NCBI GenBank assembly: GCA_964573105.1
Contig: CAZNIS010000019.1
Span: 1-64,000 of the forward strand
DNA: 64,000 nt
Direction: 5' to 3'
Source of the DNA: CAKZSB01 sp964573105
GTDB taxonomy: Bacteria > Pseudomonadota > Gammaproteobacteria > Granulosicoccales > Granulosicoccaceae
Part shown: piece after piece, positions 52,780 to 61,978 of the stretch
Position numbering within the stretch: the stretch's first letter is position 1
Layout: each line of letters begins with the position of its first letter
The notes under the pieces: model-generated
Database searches by the model: none
What the model saw: only the letters and a program-made list of their open reading frames with translations
Told to the model about the DNA's origin: nothing
Made by a program: the position numbers and the translations under genes

Positions 52780-53193
52780 TCAAGACTGGGCAGAGTCGCA
52801 GTCAAACACATCATCCAGCGGGATCTGCATACCCGTCACCAAATGATTGGTTTTGGCCGCCAGCGACACAATGGACAGTAACTCGGCGTGCTGGGCCTCG
52901 GTCATACCGCGGGCCTTTGCAGCCGCGGTGTGCGAGTGCACACAGTAACTGCAGGAATTGGCAATCGATACAGCCAGATAAATCATTTCCTTGGTTTGCG
53001 CATCAATGCTGGATTCGCTTGCCATCACCGATTTGACTTCATCCCAGGTGCGCTCCAACAACGACGGGTCAAACGCAAGGTAGCGCCAGATGTTGTTGAT
53101 AAAGTCACTGTTTCGCGTCGAGCGAATATCGTCGAAAATTGCTTTGACGCGCGGGTCAGTTTCTGGGTTTGCCGTTCTGCTTAGCGTGGCCAT
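52780..53193 (-). CDS. carboxymuconolactone decarboxylase/AhpD-like protein
   Basis: A 137-residue all-helical protein of the AhpD/CMD superfamily. The redox motif CSYCVHSH (CxxC-x-x-x-H) lies in the middle, as in alkylhydroperoxidase-type proteins that reduce peroxides with an AhpD-like relay. Carboxymuconolactone decarboxylases lack the Cys pair, so peroxidase-like function is more likely. It follows the SufR-like regulator gene by 53 bases on the same strand, so oxidative-stress control is plausible. Confidence 0.87.
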   Translation of the reverse strand: MATLSRTANPETDPRVKAIFDDIRSTRNSDFINNIWRYLAFDPSLLERTWDEVKSVMASESSIDAQTKEMIYLAVSIANSCSYCVHSHTAAAKARGMTEAQHAELLSIVSLAAKTNHLVTGMQIPLDDVFDCDSAQS

Positions 53194-53246
53194 GATCGCT
53201 CCCGTTTCAGATGTTGCGAGTCTACGCCATCTGCAGTGCAGCCCGA

Positions 53247-53849
53247 TTAACGATCAAGCGTAAATTGGCAGATCAGACTGGGATCGCGCTTGCACCTGCT
53301 AACCACCGTCCTGCCTGTCGCCTGGGTGAAAAACTGCGCCACCAACTCACAGCTCTCTGGCTGCGAGTGCACCATGCTCGCGATCGGACAGCTATGGCTG
53401 ATCACGCTCAGCGCAGTATCAGAGCGATTCAACTCTGCCATTGCGCCCAGTGAGTTCACCACGCCAACGGCATTCTGCAAATCCTGCTCTGGCTTGCCAA
53501 CCGGTGTCAGGCCGGCATCGATCGCCATCTGCGCACCGGCTTTTCGCAACAGCGATACGCGATTATCGCGTGGCAGCTCCGAAGAGATCACACTCAACAG
53601 CGCATCAAGCACCGGCTTGTGCGCACCAGAGAAACTATCCTCAGCGCCCGCTGCCAACTGGTATTCGTAGGCGGGCTTACCCACCCCCTGACCGCTGCGT
53701 CGTTCACCCTTGACGACGCGACCTTCGGCTTCCAGGCGCGTGACCTGTAGATGGGTGGAATTTCGGGAAATCTGAAGCTCGGTTGCCAACTCGTTGATGG
53801 TTCTGGCTCGCCTGTTGAGCAGGTTCAGGATAAGGCTACGTGTATTCAT
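53247..53849 (-). CDS. SufR/COG2345-type winged-helix regulator with Fe-S-like cysteines
   Basis: A 200-residue regulator. The N-terminal winged helix (ILNLLNRRARTINELATELQISRNSTHLQVTRLE) resembles DeoR/ArsR-type and SufR proteins. The C-terminal domain has four Cys, CPIASMVHSQPESC then a third and fourth after about 18 and 26 residues, close to the SufR pattern that binds an Fe-S cluster. The ATG at 53849 is preferred over 53876. It probably senses redox or iron and controls the neighbouring AhpD-like and P460 genes; the palindrome between them is a candidate site. Confidence 0.8.
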   Translation of the reverse strand: MNTRSLILNLLNRRARTINELATELQISRNSTHLQVTRLEAEGRVVKGERRSGQGVGKPAYEYQLAAGAEDSFSGAHKPVLDALLSVISSELPRDNRVSLLRKAGAQMAIDAGLTPVGKPEQDLQNAVGVVNSLGAMAELNRSDTALSVISHSCPIASMVHSQPESCELVAQFFTQATGRTVVSRCKRDPSLICQFTLDR

Positions 53850-53887
53850 TAGTAACGATTGTAGCGCTGCTGGCATTCCGAATTAGA

Positions 53888-53905
53888 AATATTATTTGTA
53901 ATATT
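53888..53905. promoter_or_regulatory. 7-4-7 inverted repeat in divergent promoter
   Basis: AATATTA-TTTG-TAATATT is a perfect inverted repeat within a markedly AT-rich divergent promoter (53885-53925) between the SufR-like regulator and the P460 gene. It is a plausible operator for the regulator, or overlaps the -10 of the P460 gene. Confidence 0.55.
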
Positions 53906-53970
53906 ATATTAATACATATAAGATTTTATTGCTGGTACTCCAAATCACGCTCAATTTCAGGGGAATAAAA

Positions 53971-54471
53971 ATGCTTCGAACACTTGCCGCCGCATTCGTT
54001 CTGCTGGGCAGCATCAGCGCATCGGCCGACCAGAAGATCGTCTTTCCGGCCGATTATCGCAGCACCTATACCAACTACCTGAGCCTGGATCGCACACAAA
54101 ATCCAGATCAGACTATTCGCCTGTTCGCGAATGACATCGCCATGCAGGGGCCCGGCGAAGATGGCAAATTGCCCTACGGTTCGATATTGGTCGCCGAGGT
54201 CTACAAAGCCAAAAAGGATGCACAGGGCAACGTATTGGTGTCTGAGCTCGGCCGGCGTATACGCGATAAATTCGCACTGGTTGCCGTGATGCAGCGCGAG
54301 CCGGGCTGGGGTGAACAACATCCAGAGGGCCTGCGCAACGGCAACTGGGAAATGGCCGCATTCAAGCCAGACGGCACGGTGGCAGACAAGGATCTAAACG
54401 CCTGCCTGGCCTGCCATGCGCCACTCGCCAGCACTAATTTCGTTTTCTCTTACTCTCACTTGAAGAAATAG
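53971..54471 (+). CDS. cytochrome P460-domain protein
   Basis: A ~166-residue exported cytochrome. Signal peptide LRTLAAAFVLLGSISASA; the single CxxCH heme site is ACLACHAPL near the C-terminus, and 'IVFPADYRSTYTNYLSLDR' is the typical P460 opening. P460 proteins oxidise hydroxylamine or NO, or act as c'-beta heme proteins in NO detoxification. Position of the Lys that cross-links heme in true P460 is uncertain, so a cytochrome c'-beta role is equally possible. GGGGA seven bases before the ATG at 53971 decides the start. Confidence 0.88.
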   Translation: MLRTLAAAFVLLGSISASADQKIVFPADYRSTYTNYLSLDRTQNPDQTIRLFANDIAMQGPGEDGKLPYGSILVAEVYKAKKDAQGNVLVSELGRRIRDKFALVAVMQREPGWGEQHPEGLRNGNWEMAAFKPDGTVADKDLNACLACHAPLASTNFVFSYSHLKK

Positions 54472-54517
54472 CGTGGCACGCTGGCTGGTGACGCGATGAT
54501 GTCACCCGCTGGCAGCA

Positions 54518-55666
54518 TCAATCGACAGACAGCGAGCGCAGAAAGGCTACCAGGTCGTCGCGATCACGCCCCGTCAGCGCCAGGGGTTTAAGTATTGCCT
54601 CGCCATTGCTGTGCAATCGGTCGGGATTGATATCGGCATAGGCATCCACCACGTCGCGCAAGGTGGCCAGACTGCCGTCGTGCATATAGGGCGCGGTGGC
54701 AGTCAGGTTGCGCAGCGAGGGCGTTCGCCATTGGCCGAAGTTACTTTGCACAAGTTTCACGCTGGTGGTTTTTCTGACCTCATCTTCAACGCCCGTGCCA
54801 TTGAATGGCCCCGTCAGATTGTAGCGATCTTCTCGCACTCGACGAATGCCCGCGTATCGCCCTGAATCCACCTCACCCACAGCGCTGAAGAAAGGTCTGC
54901 CAGTGTCATGGAATTCGCGATTGGAGAAATCGGGGCCAAAGTGACAGACGTGGCAGTTGCCCGCGCCAAAGAAAATCTTCAGGCCGCGTTGTGCGGCCAG
55001 GGGATAGTCGGTAACCGCGCTTTGATCACGCTGATACAACAGCGATTCGCGAAATCGATCAAACGTCGTTTGGCCAGACTCAAGGGTACGCGTGTAGGCG
55101 GCGATTGCCTTGGCCGCCAGCACCACCAGCGATTCATCATCCATGGCGACTGACAGTCCGGCATCTTCTAGTGCATCGGTGAAATAGGCATGGCCACGCA
55201 AGCGTTCAGCGATAGTACCGATATCACCTGCCATCTCTACTGGTGAAAGTATCGGCCGAAGCGAGGCCGCCCACAGACTGTCTGTGCCACCGCCCCAGCC
55301 AAACCAGCGCTGCAATCCCGCGTTCAGCAAGCCCTGCGTGTTGCGCGTGTGCAAAGCGGCGCCAAGCGCCCGCGCTCTGCCATCGGTAAACCCCAGTTGC
55401 GGCACATGACAAGTGGCACACGAGAGGCTGCCGTTCGCCGACAAATCGCGTTCGACAAACAGTTGCTCGCCCAAACGCTCGGCCCACGCCAGCCCGGACA
55501 ATTCATTGCCCGGGTCAGGACCGGGCGTCGATGGCCAGGGGCCAAACGCTTGCAACTGGGCGCGCTCGGCTCCAGAGAATTCGAGCGACACATTGTCGCC
55601 AGCCAGTGCGGGGTAACCACTGAGCAAGGCGCAGGCAAAGAGCGCGCGACAGAAACGCAGGATCAT
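54518..55666 (-). CDS. diheme cytochrome c peroxidase (MauG/CcpA-like)
   Basis: A ~382-residue exported diheme protein. Signal peptide RFCRALFACALLSGYPALA; heme 1 binds CATCH and heme 2 binds CHVCH, with 'LLNAGLQRWFGWGGGTDSLW' and 'WRTPSLRNLTATAPYMHDG' typical of the CCP/MauG family. It reduces peroxides or performs protein or amine oxidation as MauG does. It begins at 55666, five bases after the end of the amidohydrolase gene, so the pair is one operon. Confidence 0.92.
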   Translation of the reverse strand: MILRFCRALFACALLSGYPALAGDNVSLEFSGAERAQLQAFGPWPSTPGPDPGNELSGLAWAERLGEQLFVERDLSANGSLSCATCHVPQLGFTDGRARALGAALHTRNTQGLLNAGLQRWFGWGGGTDSLWAASLRPILSPVEMAGDIGTIAERLRGHAYFTDALEDAGLSVAMDDESLVVLAAKAIAAYTRTLESGQTTFDRFRESLLYQRDQSAVTDYPLAAQRGLKIFFGAGNCHVCHFGPDFSNREFHDTGRPFFSAVGEVDSGRYAGIRRVREDRYNLTGPFNGTGVEDEVRKTTSVKLVQSNFGQWRTPSLRNLTATAPYMHDGSLATLRDVVDAYADINPDRLHSNGEAILKPLALTGRDRDDLVAFLRSLSVD

Positions 55667-55670
55667 CGTA

Positions 55671-56882
55671 TTACTGAACGGCAAAGTCCCTGGTCAACAT
55701 TTCGCGGCCAGCACCGTTTCTGACGTCAACTCGCCACTGCCAGTCACCGGGCATATGCAGCACCAGACCATCGATGCGCAATTTCAAATAAGAGTCAGAC
55801 TGCGCCAGGACGGTCTGCTCTGGCGTGTAATTCATGCCGTGTCCATGTTTTGGCATCACCGCGTCGATCACGGCACCGCCCTCGGCGAGGTCTTCACCAC
55901 AGACGGTCAACTCCAGTGCAAACGGTTGGCTCACCTGTATCGGAGACAGCGGCAAAAGCTGCACTGTGAACGCACCATTGGCCAACTCGTGCCCATGCTG
56001 TGCCACCGGACTACAGACGTTATCATGCGCTTTCGCCGATCGATTCTGTTGCCAGATCGGCATCAGCAGAGCCCAGGCATTTTTCCAGGCAATCTTTTCA
56101 GCCAGGTCATCCGGTAGTGCGGTCAACCACTCGCGGGCACCTTGCGCATGTTCGGGCACGTAAAACATCCGTTCGGGCGTGTAGGTGTCGGTGCCGAGCA
56201 TCAGGCGATCCGGAAACTGTTTAAACAGCGCGATCCATTCGTCACTCAAGCCCCCGCTGCCCACCTCGGAACGAAAGGCCAGATCCGCCCACAACCGATC
56301 GTGTTTGGCGAGCATCGGCGCGATCTGATCGGGTGAGTCGAACCCGGCATGCGCCCACAGCACTTTCACATTAGGGTTCTGAGCCAGCAGATTGTCCACC
56401 GCCTGCGCATCCGAATGCGCGTGCAGCACCAGATTGTGCTCATCGGCCAGCGCCACCATTTTTCTGGGGATTTCCAGATTGGCGTCATCGCCATACAAGT
56501 GAAACTCGCCGAGGCTTGCATAGCGATTAGTGGCGAGCAGTTTCTCAACGTAGGCGAGCGCCTCGGGATCGGTAAACCAGGTGTTCAGCTCCCCGCGCCG
56601 ACGGTACGGCCGCAGCCCAGGGATGATCAAGTCCGGCGCAAGCCTCGACAATAACTGGGTTCCGTTGTCATCGGAGCTTGAGACCAGCGCGAACTTCAAC
56701 CCGGCCCCACGCATCAGCTCAATCACCCGCTCAGGCGGGGTCATTTCAACCGAATCGTGGCTGTAGTGCACATGCACATCGGCGATCGGCAACGGCGCGT
56801 CGGCGCGCGCGGTCACAGCCGCCAACAGCAAGCCAACCGTTGCCAGCCCGGATAGAACAGCATTCAGTTTGATATTTTTCAT
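55671..56882 (-). CDS. exported amidohydrolase (TIM-barrel) with YtkA-like C-terminal domain
   Basis: A 403-residue protein: signal peptide GLATVGLLLAAVTARA, then a TIM-barrel amidohydrolase with metal motif DVHVHY, 'LHAHSDAQ', 'WAHAGF' and 'LMLGTDTYTPE', ending about 290. The last 100 residues are a beta domain with 'GAVIDAVMPKHGHGMN', similar to YtkA/CopC-like copper or ligand binding. Co-transcription with the diheme peroxidase suggests a periplasmic detoxification or metal-handling unit. The His-rich 'KHGHGM' may bind copper. Confidence 0.8.
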   Translation of the reverse strand: MKNIKLNAVLSGLATVGLLLAAVTARADAPLPIADVHVHYSHDSVEMTPPERVIELMRGAGLKFALVSSSDDNGTQLLSRLAPDLIIPGLRPYRRRGELNTWFTDPEALAYVEKLLATNRYASLGEFHLYGDDANLEIPRKMVALADEHNLVLHAHSDAQAVDNLLAQNPNVKVLWAHAGFDSPDQIAPMLAKHDRLWADLAFRSEVGSGGLSDEWIALFKQFPDRLMLGTDTYTPERMFYVPEHAQGAREWLTALPDDLAEKIAWKNAWALLMPIWQQNRSAKAHDNVCSPVAQHGHELANGAFTVQLLPLSPIQVSQPFALELTVCGEDLAEGGAVIDAVMPKHGHGMNYTPEQTVLAQSDSYLKLRIDGLVLHMPGDWQWRVDVRNGAGREMLTRDFAVQ

Positions 56883-57021
56883 CGTCCGTTAACGCGTCAA
56901 CAGCAGAATCGGTTGACACCCATGGCAAAGCATCGCCGCCGACTATATCAAACGTTCCTTTGCACTACCGATGGTTGGGCGTGACTTTACGGCAGAACTA
57001 AGGCAAACACTTGCATGACCT

Positions 57022-57765
57022 TCAGGCGACGGTCAGCAGGATCGGCCGCTTGCCGGTCACTACAATGGTGTGCTCGAATTGAGCAGACAGGTTGCCTTTG
57101 TCGGTCGCGAGCGTCCAGCCATCACCGGTCTCGCTCGCCACCCGGCTGCGTGTCGACAGGAAGGGCTCTATCGCGATGACCTGCCCCTTCTTTAGAATCC
57201 GCTTGTCCGCCGCCAGATAGGTGCCGCGAATCTCTTGCGGCTCTTCGTGCAGGCTTCGGCCAACGCCGTGACCACACAGATTCTCGATCACGCGAAAGCG
57301 GTTGCGTCTGGCCACTCGCTCAATAGTCTTGCCGATACCATTCACCGGCCGACCATCGCTAATGTAGTTGCAAGCTTCATCCAGCGCCGTGCGCGTCGCA
57401 TGCAGCAGACGACTCTGGATCGGCGTGCATGGCGGCATCACCAGCGTGCCACCAGTATCGGCAAAAAAACCGTTCTTCTCGGCAGACACATCAATGTTCA
57501 CCACATCGCCGGGCTTGAGCACGCGTGGACCGGGTATGCCGTGGGCAGCTTCTTCATTGACGCTGATACAAGTGTAACCGGGAAAGTCGTACATGCTTTT
57601 CGGCGCAGAATTGGCCTCGTGATGATCCAGCAACTGCCGCCCCAGCTGATCGAGCTCAAGGGTCGTCATCCCGGGCTCGCTCGCGTCCATCATTTGACGC
57701 AGTACAGTCGCCACGATGCGCCCGATCTCACGCAGTGCAGCCAGTTCTTTTTCAGTATCAACAGT
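57022..57765 (-). CDS. map: type I methionine aminopeptidase
   Basis: Removes N-terminal Met from nascent proteins. It shows the five metal ligands of the family: Asp in 'VVNIDVSAEKNGFFADTGGT' (two Asp), His in 'LCGHGVGRSLHEEPQE', Glu in 'VIAIEPFL' and Glu in 'FEHTIVVT'. At about 247 residues it is the bare type I length. Start is 57771 or 57765; GGAG sits eight bases before the latter. It is unlinked to a ribosomal protein operon here, so it may be a paralogue of the housekeeping copy. Confidence 0.92.
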   Translation of the reverse strand, partial: TVDTEKELAALREIGRIVATVLRQMMDASEPGMTTLELDQLGRQLLDHHEANSAPKSMYDFPGYTCISVNEEAAHGIPGPRVLKPGDVVNIDVSAEKNGFFADTGGTLVMPPCTPIQSRLLHATRTALDEACNYISDGRPVNGIGKTIERVARRNRFRVIENLCGHGVGRSLHEEPQEIRGTYLAADKRILKKGQVIAIEPFLSTRSRVASETGDGWTLATDKGNLSAQFEHTIVVTGKRPILLTVA

Positions 57766-58488
57766 CATCGTCATCACTCCAGTGATCTGCACAATCGCAA
57801 ATATCAATCCATGATACGAATCCGGGTCAAACAGGCAGAGGACAGCGGATTCTCAAGCCTTTGCGCCCTCTCGCAGGATAGCACTACCCATCAGGTTTCG
57901 CTGCACCACCGCCACACCAAATGGTTGACCCATCGCGTTCCCATATTGACTTCCGCACCGATACAGACAACAGCATTTCCGATCAGCGCGCCCGCCGCGA
58001 ATTGCCGCGTATAGCGATGTGTGCGGGGCAAACCCGAACCTTCGCGGACCACTATCGTGGCAGACGATACATCTATCCCTGGCCCCTTTATTGTCGAGAC
58101 AAATTAAAAGCTGAGTGCCGGGAACAACCGGGCTGCACACTTTCAGCAGGTTCGCGATGCAACGCTCGGTTGATGAGCTGCTGGACGGCGATTCTAAACT
58201 TCGCCAGTGTGATCTACATCAGTGCAAGCCCCGCCTGTAGTAAAAACCGTGCCTTTGCACTTCGCCAGGCAATGCATTTTCACGATGATCGCAGCGCACC
58301 AGCCTTTGCGCAGATGACTGCGAAGTCAATTTCAGGGGCGGCGCGAAGATCGACGATTTAACCGAGCTGGGACGTCATCAGATAGGCTTGCAGTCGACAA
58401 CCGGGTTACGATGGAGGCTTGCAATCGGCCATGTTCGATATCGCCCGAGCCAGCTGACAGAATGACGCACCAACGAGACTAAGCTGAA
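57766..58488. other. intergenic region, no gene seen
   Basis: About 720 bases between the methionine aminopeptidase and the FAD enzyme. Long ORFs here are on both strands, have odd composition and no recognised motifs; I do not call any. A decayed gene cannot be excluded. Confidence 0.4.
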
Positions 58489-59793
58489 TTGAACACCGCG
58501 CAATATCCGATCGATGGATCCCGTGATGCACTGTGGATGGCAACGGCTGCACCAGCACCGGCGACCTGTTCGCTGACCACTGACGAAAAGTGCGACGTCG
58601 CGATTGTCGGCGGTGGCTTCACCGGCCTGAGTGCGGCATTGCATCTTGCCGAATGCGGCATCTCGGTTAAAGTGATCGAGGCAAAGACAATTGGCTACGG
58701 TGCTTCCGGGCGAAGTGGCGGTCAGGTTAACCTTGGGCTGAACGTCGGCCCCGATGGACTGATCAGGCGCTTTGGCAGCGAGCAGGGCGAGCGAATGGTG
58801 CGCGCTGTCATCGACACGCCTGACTTTGTTTTTTCGCTTATACAAAAACACAAGCTCAACTGCGACCCGATTCAGAACGGCTGGGTCCAGGGAGCAACCA
58901 CGCGCAAGCAGGCACAGTTGCAGGCAGCGCTCAAAAGCGAATATGCCCGGCACGGATTCGAATTTCAGCTACTCGACGGGCAAGAAGTGCAGGAAAAAAG
59001 CGGCGCTCGGGGTTTTCGAGCTGGCCTCTTCTGTTCGGTGGCCGGATCGCTGCACCCGTTGTCCTACACCCGCGAACTGGCGCGCGCTGCCATTACTCAC
59101 GGCGTCAGCATCTACACCAACTCTCCGGTAGACACACTTCAACGACACGGCGAACACTGGCAACTGCAATCCTCGCAAGGCTCACTGCAAGCGGATCAGG
59201 TGCTGATCTGCACCAACGGCTACACAGGTAATCTCGTCAACGGATTGAGCCAAACGCTCGTTCCTGTGCGCAGCATCCTGATCGCATCAGAACCATTGTC
59301 GACTGAACTGCAGCAAACCGTGCTGCCCGGCAAAGTCACCTTCGTCGATAAGCGCCGACTGATCCTTTACGCTCGATACGATCGCGATGGTCGACTCTGC
59401 ATCGGTGATCACGGCCCGATGCGAGATGCGTTCGCGCTCGAGGATTTTGACGGGCTTAAGCAACGAACGATCAGAGTGTTCCCACAATTGGCCAGCACCC
59501 GATGGGACTACCACTGGGGCGGCAGGGTTGCGATGACAAAAGACACTCTGCCGTTTATCACCCGACTGGCGCCGGGCCTCACTGCCGGTATGGGCTACAA
59601 CGGCAGAGGAGTCGGGATGGCAACCACGATGGGACGCGTACTTGCTGACAGCGTCACCGGTAAGGACAATCAGCTCGATTTTCCGAAGACATCACCCGAT
59701 AGTTTTTTAATGCACCGCTGGCACAAACCGGGTGTGGGCTTCAGTATTAAATGGTTCGCCCTCTGTGACTATCTGGAGACCCGATTTAGTTAA
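58489..59793 (+). CDS. FAD-dependent amine oxidoreductase (DAO family, PuuB-like)
   Basis: A 434-residue DAO-family flavoprotein. Nucleotide loop VAIVGGGFTGLSAALHLAE near residue 35, 'GYGASGRSGGQVNLGL', and 'WGGRVAMTKDTLPFITRL' with the terminal 'MGYNGRGVGMATTMGRVLA'. This resembles gamma-glutamylputrescine or sarcosine-type oxidases, which oxidise secondary or primary amines. Start is a TTG at 58489 with a poor ribosome site; an inner ATG about 15 codons later is possible. It lies alone before the bidirectional terminator at 59906. Confidence 0.86.
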   Translation: MNTAQYPIDGSRDALWMATAAPAPATCSLTTDEKCDVAIVGGGFTGLSAALHLAECGISVKVIEAKTIGYGASGRSGGQVNLGLNVGPDGLIRRFGSEQGERMVRAVIDTPDFVFSLIQKHKLNCDPIQNGWVQGATTRKQAQLQAALKSEYARHGFEFQLLDGQEVQEKSGARGFRAGLFCSVAGSLHPLSYTRELARAAITHGVSIYTNSPVDTLQRHGEHWQLQSSQGSLQADQVLICTNGYTGNLVNGLSQTLVPVRSILIASEPLSTELQQTVLPGKVTFVDKRRLILYARYDRDGRLCIGDHGPMRDAFALEDFDGLKQRTIRVFPQLASTRWDYHWGGRVAMTKDTLPFITRLAPGLTAGMGYNGRGVGMATTMGRVLADSVTGKDNQLDFPKTSPDSFLMHRWHKPGVGFSIKWFALCDYLETRFS

Positions 59794-59905
59794 CGGGTGC
59801 GACGTGCGCACGCATCTGACAGGAGACGTGCGTTCTCCAGTCGGCAGCGCGTGACCAGCTACTGATGAATTGCTCCACTCTGAGCGCATTTAATGTCACC
59901 TACAA

Positions 59906-59930
59906 AAAACGCCCCGGACCGGGGCGTTTT
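59906..59930. terminator. Rho-independent bidirectional terminator
   Basis: AAAACGCCCCGG and CCGGGGCGTTTT form a strong GC stem with A/T tails on both sides, between the convergent genes ending at 59793 and 59952. It can terminate transcription in both directions. Confidence 0.93.
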
Positions 59931-59951
59931 CCAAAAAAACTGCCAGCCAGC

Positions 59952-60269
59952 CTAGTTAATTAGCGGATTGGCAGTATAGCTTCGCCCGGCAGTCTCTGAG
60001 CTTCGCAACTCAGACGGTATCTCGGTTAACAGAGGATTCTTGACAAACACATCCATCTGAAAAGAACTAACCGGAGCTACGGGAGTAGCATCTTCATTGC
60101 TGGTATCGGTGCCAACAGGAACCTCAATGACTATCGGACCACCGCTGCTGACCGGATCATCGCTCGGAATCTGGGACGTACCAGACTCCCCGTCTTCCCG
60201 GCCTGAACAACCAGCACCTACCAGAATGAACGCTGTCAAGCAGAGACCTTTTGCTATTCTGCTATTCAT
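59952..60269 (-). CDS. small lipoprotein
   Basis: A 105-residue lipoprotein. The signal LCLTAFILVGAGC has the lipobox VGAGC, with the Cys to be lipidated and no Asp at +2 (Ser), so outer-membrane sorting is likely. The mature part is Ser/Pro/Glu-rich and not recognised. It lies 5 bases after the preceding secreted-protein gene, so the pair is probably co-transcribed. Confidence 0.8.
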   Translation of the reverse strand: MNSRIAKGLCLTAFILVGAGCSGREDGESGTSQIPSDDPVSSGGPIVIEVPVGTDTSNEDATPVAPVSSFQMDVFVKNPLLTEIPSELRSSETAGRSYTANPLIN

Positions 60270-60274
60270 GGGTC

Positions 60275-61978
60275 CTACTCCTCGCTACCGTCGGCTGTGT
60301 CTTTGTAACCGTAGTAGTAGTCAGGTGCTACTGCATAGTCAATGCGACTGTTGCCGAGCGTGTCAGTGGTAAGCGTCATAACGATGGTAGGCGCAGGGTA
60401 GCCGTTTGCCTCGGTAAAGACCGCCTCGTACCAACCCTTGGTTGAGTACCAGAGATCGTTGTCTTCATCGGTTATCAGGTTAACCTCGTAGCGAAGATAC
60501 GGGACTGGCGTGTCGATACCCGGACCACCGGAAATGGCGGTGGTGAACGCTCGCACGCGCTCCAGACGCTCGGAGGTATCCCAGGAGACAATGTCGACGA
60601 TCACATTGCCCCACAGCAACAACGATCCATAGCTATCTTCAGCGGTTTTGCCGTAGATAAACGCATGGTTGTCGCCGTGGTTTGGATAACCCAGTGGCGC
60701 TCCAAAGTTGTTGAAGTTGTTCAGCGCGTAAAACGCCTGGTCACTGTAGCCGTAGTCGTAATCGTAGTGATCGACGCTCGGGTCAAAGCTGACGCCCTGA
60801 CGGTCCGGGCTGTTGTCGTTCAGCACATGGATCGGGATAGCATTGGTGCTGCGACCAACGTCACGCAAGACCGGGTCATAGGTGTAGTCGGGCGAACTGG
60901 AATGCAGGTATCGATACTTGAACGGGAAAGTAACCACCAGCATGCTTTCGCCTTCACCGTGCTCGGTGGCATGCGGATTTGATGCTTTCTGCTCCAGACT
61001 GTCGTAGATACCTTCAAAGACATCGCGGCGAAGAACCGAAGTGATGTATTCAATGTTGTCGGTAGCATATCCGGCATCGTTGATTTCGCCCATTCGCACA
61101 CCCAGCGGTGTGTCCTGCTGCGTGACGGCGTCAAACAGCGGGTTGGCAATAACATCACCGCGATGACTGTTGCGCAATGCCAGAAGGTCGTAGCGGAACG
61201 CACCGGTTGATTCGCTGAGTTTCAAAACCGCTTCGCCAAATAGTGCGATGTGGTCGTCGCGAGTGTTGATACAGTAGTTGCGCCCACCCAATTGCGTTCG
61301 CAGCCCTGAATCATGGTGAGCCAGGTTCGACACGGAACCGCCGTTACAATCGAGCGCCGTGTTGACAGGTGCGTAGCCATCAAACAATCCGCCTTTGGTC
61401 ACACCGTTTTGTCGAAACGTATTGTTGTTGTACGAGATATTGTCAATCTCAAACAAACGCGACTTTGGCATGCCCGGGCGTATGTCCGGCCCCGTCACTG
61501 AATACACACCCAGAACTTCAAAGTGGCCCAATTCGACCATCTGGCCGCTATCGCGCTCGTCAAAAGTAGACAAGGCAACGCCACTGCCGGGCTGCGGGAA
61601 AACACCAGAGTTAATAGTGAAGTCCGTGCTCAATCCACCGCTGTTGAACCCGACCAGAATGGAATCATCTTCGGAATAAAGTTCAACACCAGATCCGGAA
61701 TGACGAAGCTCTCCGGTCCAGACGTCAGTGGGTGTGAGGTATAAATTGAAGTTTAGAATTTCGAGTGAATTAGCGGACGATCGTACACTGACAACGGCTT
61801 TTACCGCGTGCGTTCTGCTGGGGTTTACAACGCGTATCTCAGTAGATTTTCCTTCACTCGCCTTATACACCGGGGCAATCAGTAGTTGACCTCGATCGTC
61901 CGGACTGATTTCGACTGCATTGACGATCGATGCCCCCAACATCATCGCTATGCAGAGTGGATACTTGAAAAGTTTCAT
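60275..61978 (-). CDS. large secreted protein of unknown function
   Basis: A 567-residue exported protein with a signal peptide (LFKYPLCIAMMLGASIVNA). The mature N-terminus 'LLIAPVYKASEGKSTEIRVVNPSRTHAVKAVVSVRSS' resembles a beta-sandwich that recurs in surface proteins. Later it is rich in Asp, Tyr and Gly, and the stretch around 400-415 reads HYDYDYGYSDQ. No catalytic motif is obvious. A ribosome site AAGGAG lies eleven bases before the ATG. It is followed by the lipoprotein; an adhesin, surface or matrix role is a guess. The upstream 800 bases are AT-rich. Confidence 0.7.
   Translation of the reverse strand: MKLFKYPLCIAMMLGASIVNAVEISPDDRGQLLIAPVYKASEGKSTEIRVVNPSRTHAVKAVVSVRSSANSLEILNFNLYLTPTDVWTGELRHSGSGVELYSEDDSILVGFNSGGLSTDFTINSGVFPQPGSGVALSTFDERDSGQMVELGHFEVLGVYSVTGPDIRPGMPKSRLFEIDNISYNNNTFRQNGVTKGGLFDGYAPVNTALDCNGGSVSNLAHHDSGLRTQLGGRNYCINTRDDHIALFGEAVLKLSESTGAFRYDLLALRNSHRGDVIANPLFDAVTQQDTPLGVRMGEINDAGYATDNIEYITSVLRRDVFEGIYDSLEQKASNPHATEHGEGESMLVVTFPFKYRYLHSSSPDYTYDPVLRDVGRSTNAIPIHVLNDNSPDRQGVSFDPSVDHYDYDYGYSDQAFYALNNFNNFGAPLGYPNHGDNHAFIYGKTAEDSYGSLLLWGNVIVDIVSWDTSERLERVRAFTTAISGGPGIDTPVPYLRYEVNLITDEDNDLWYSTKGWYEAVFTEANGYPAPTIVMTLTTDTLGNSRIDYAVAPDYYYGYKDTADGSEE

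Noticed and set aside
57853..58361. Opposing ORFs of 95 and 146 residues between map and the DAO gene
   Set aside because: No recognisable motif, unusual Cys/Arg content and both strands open in the same stretch; not better than chance in GC-rich DNA.
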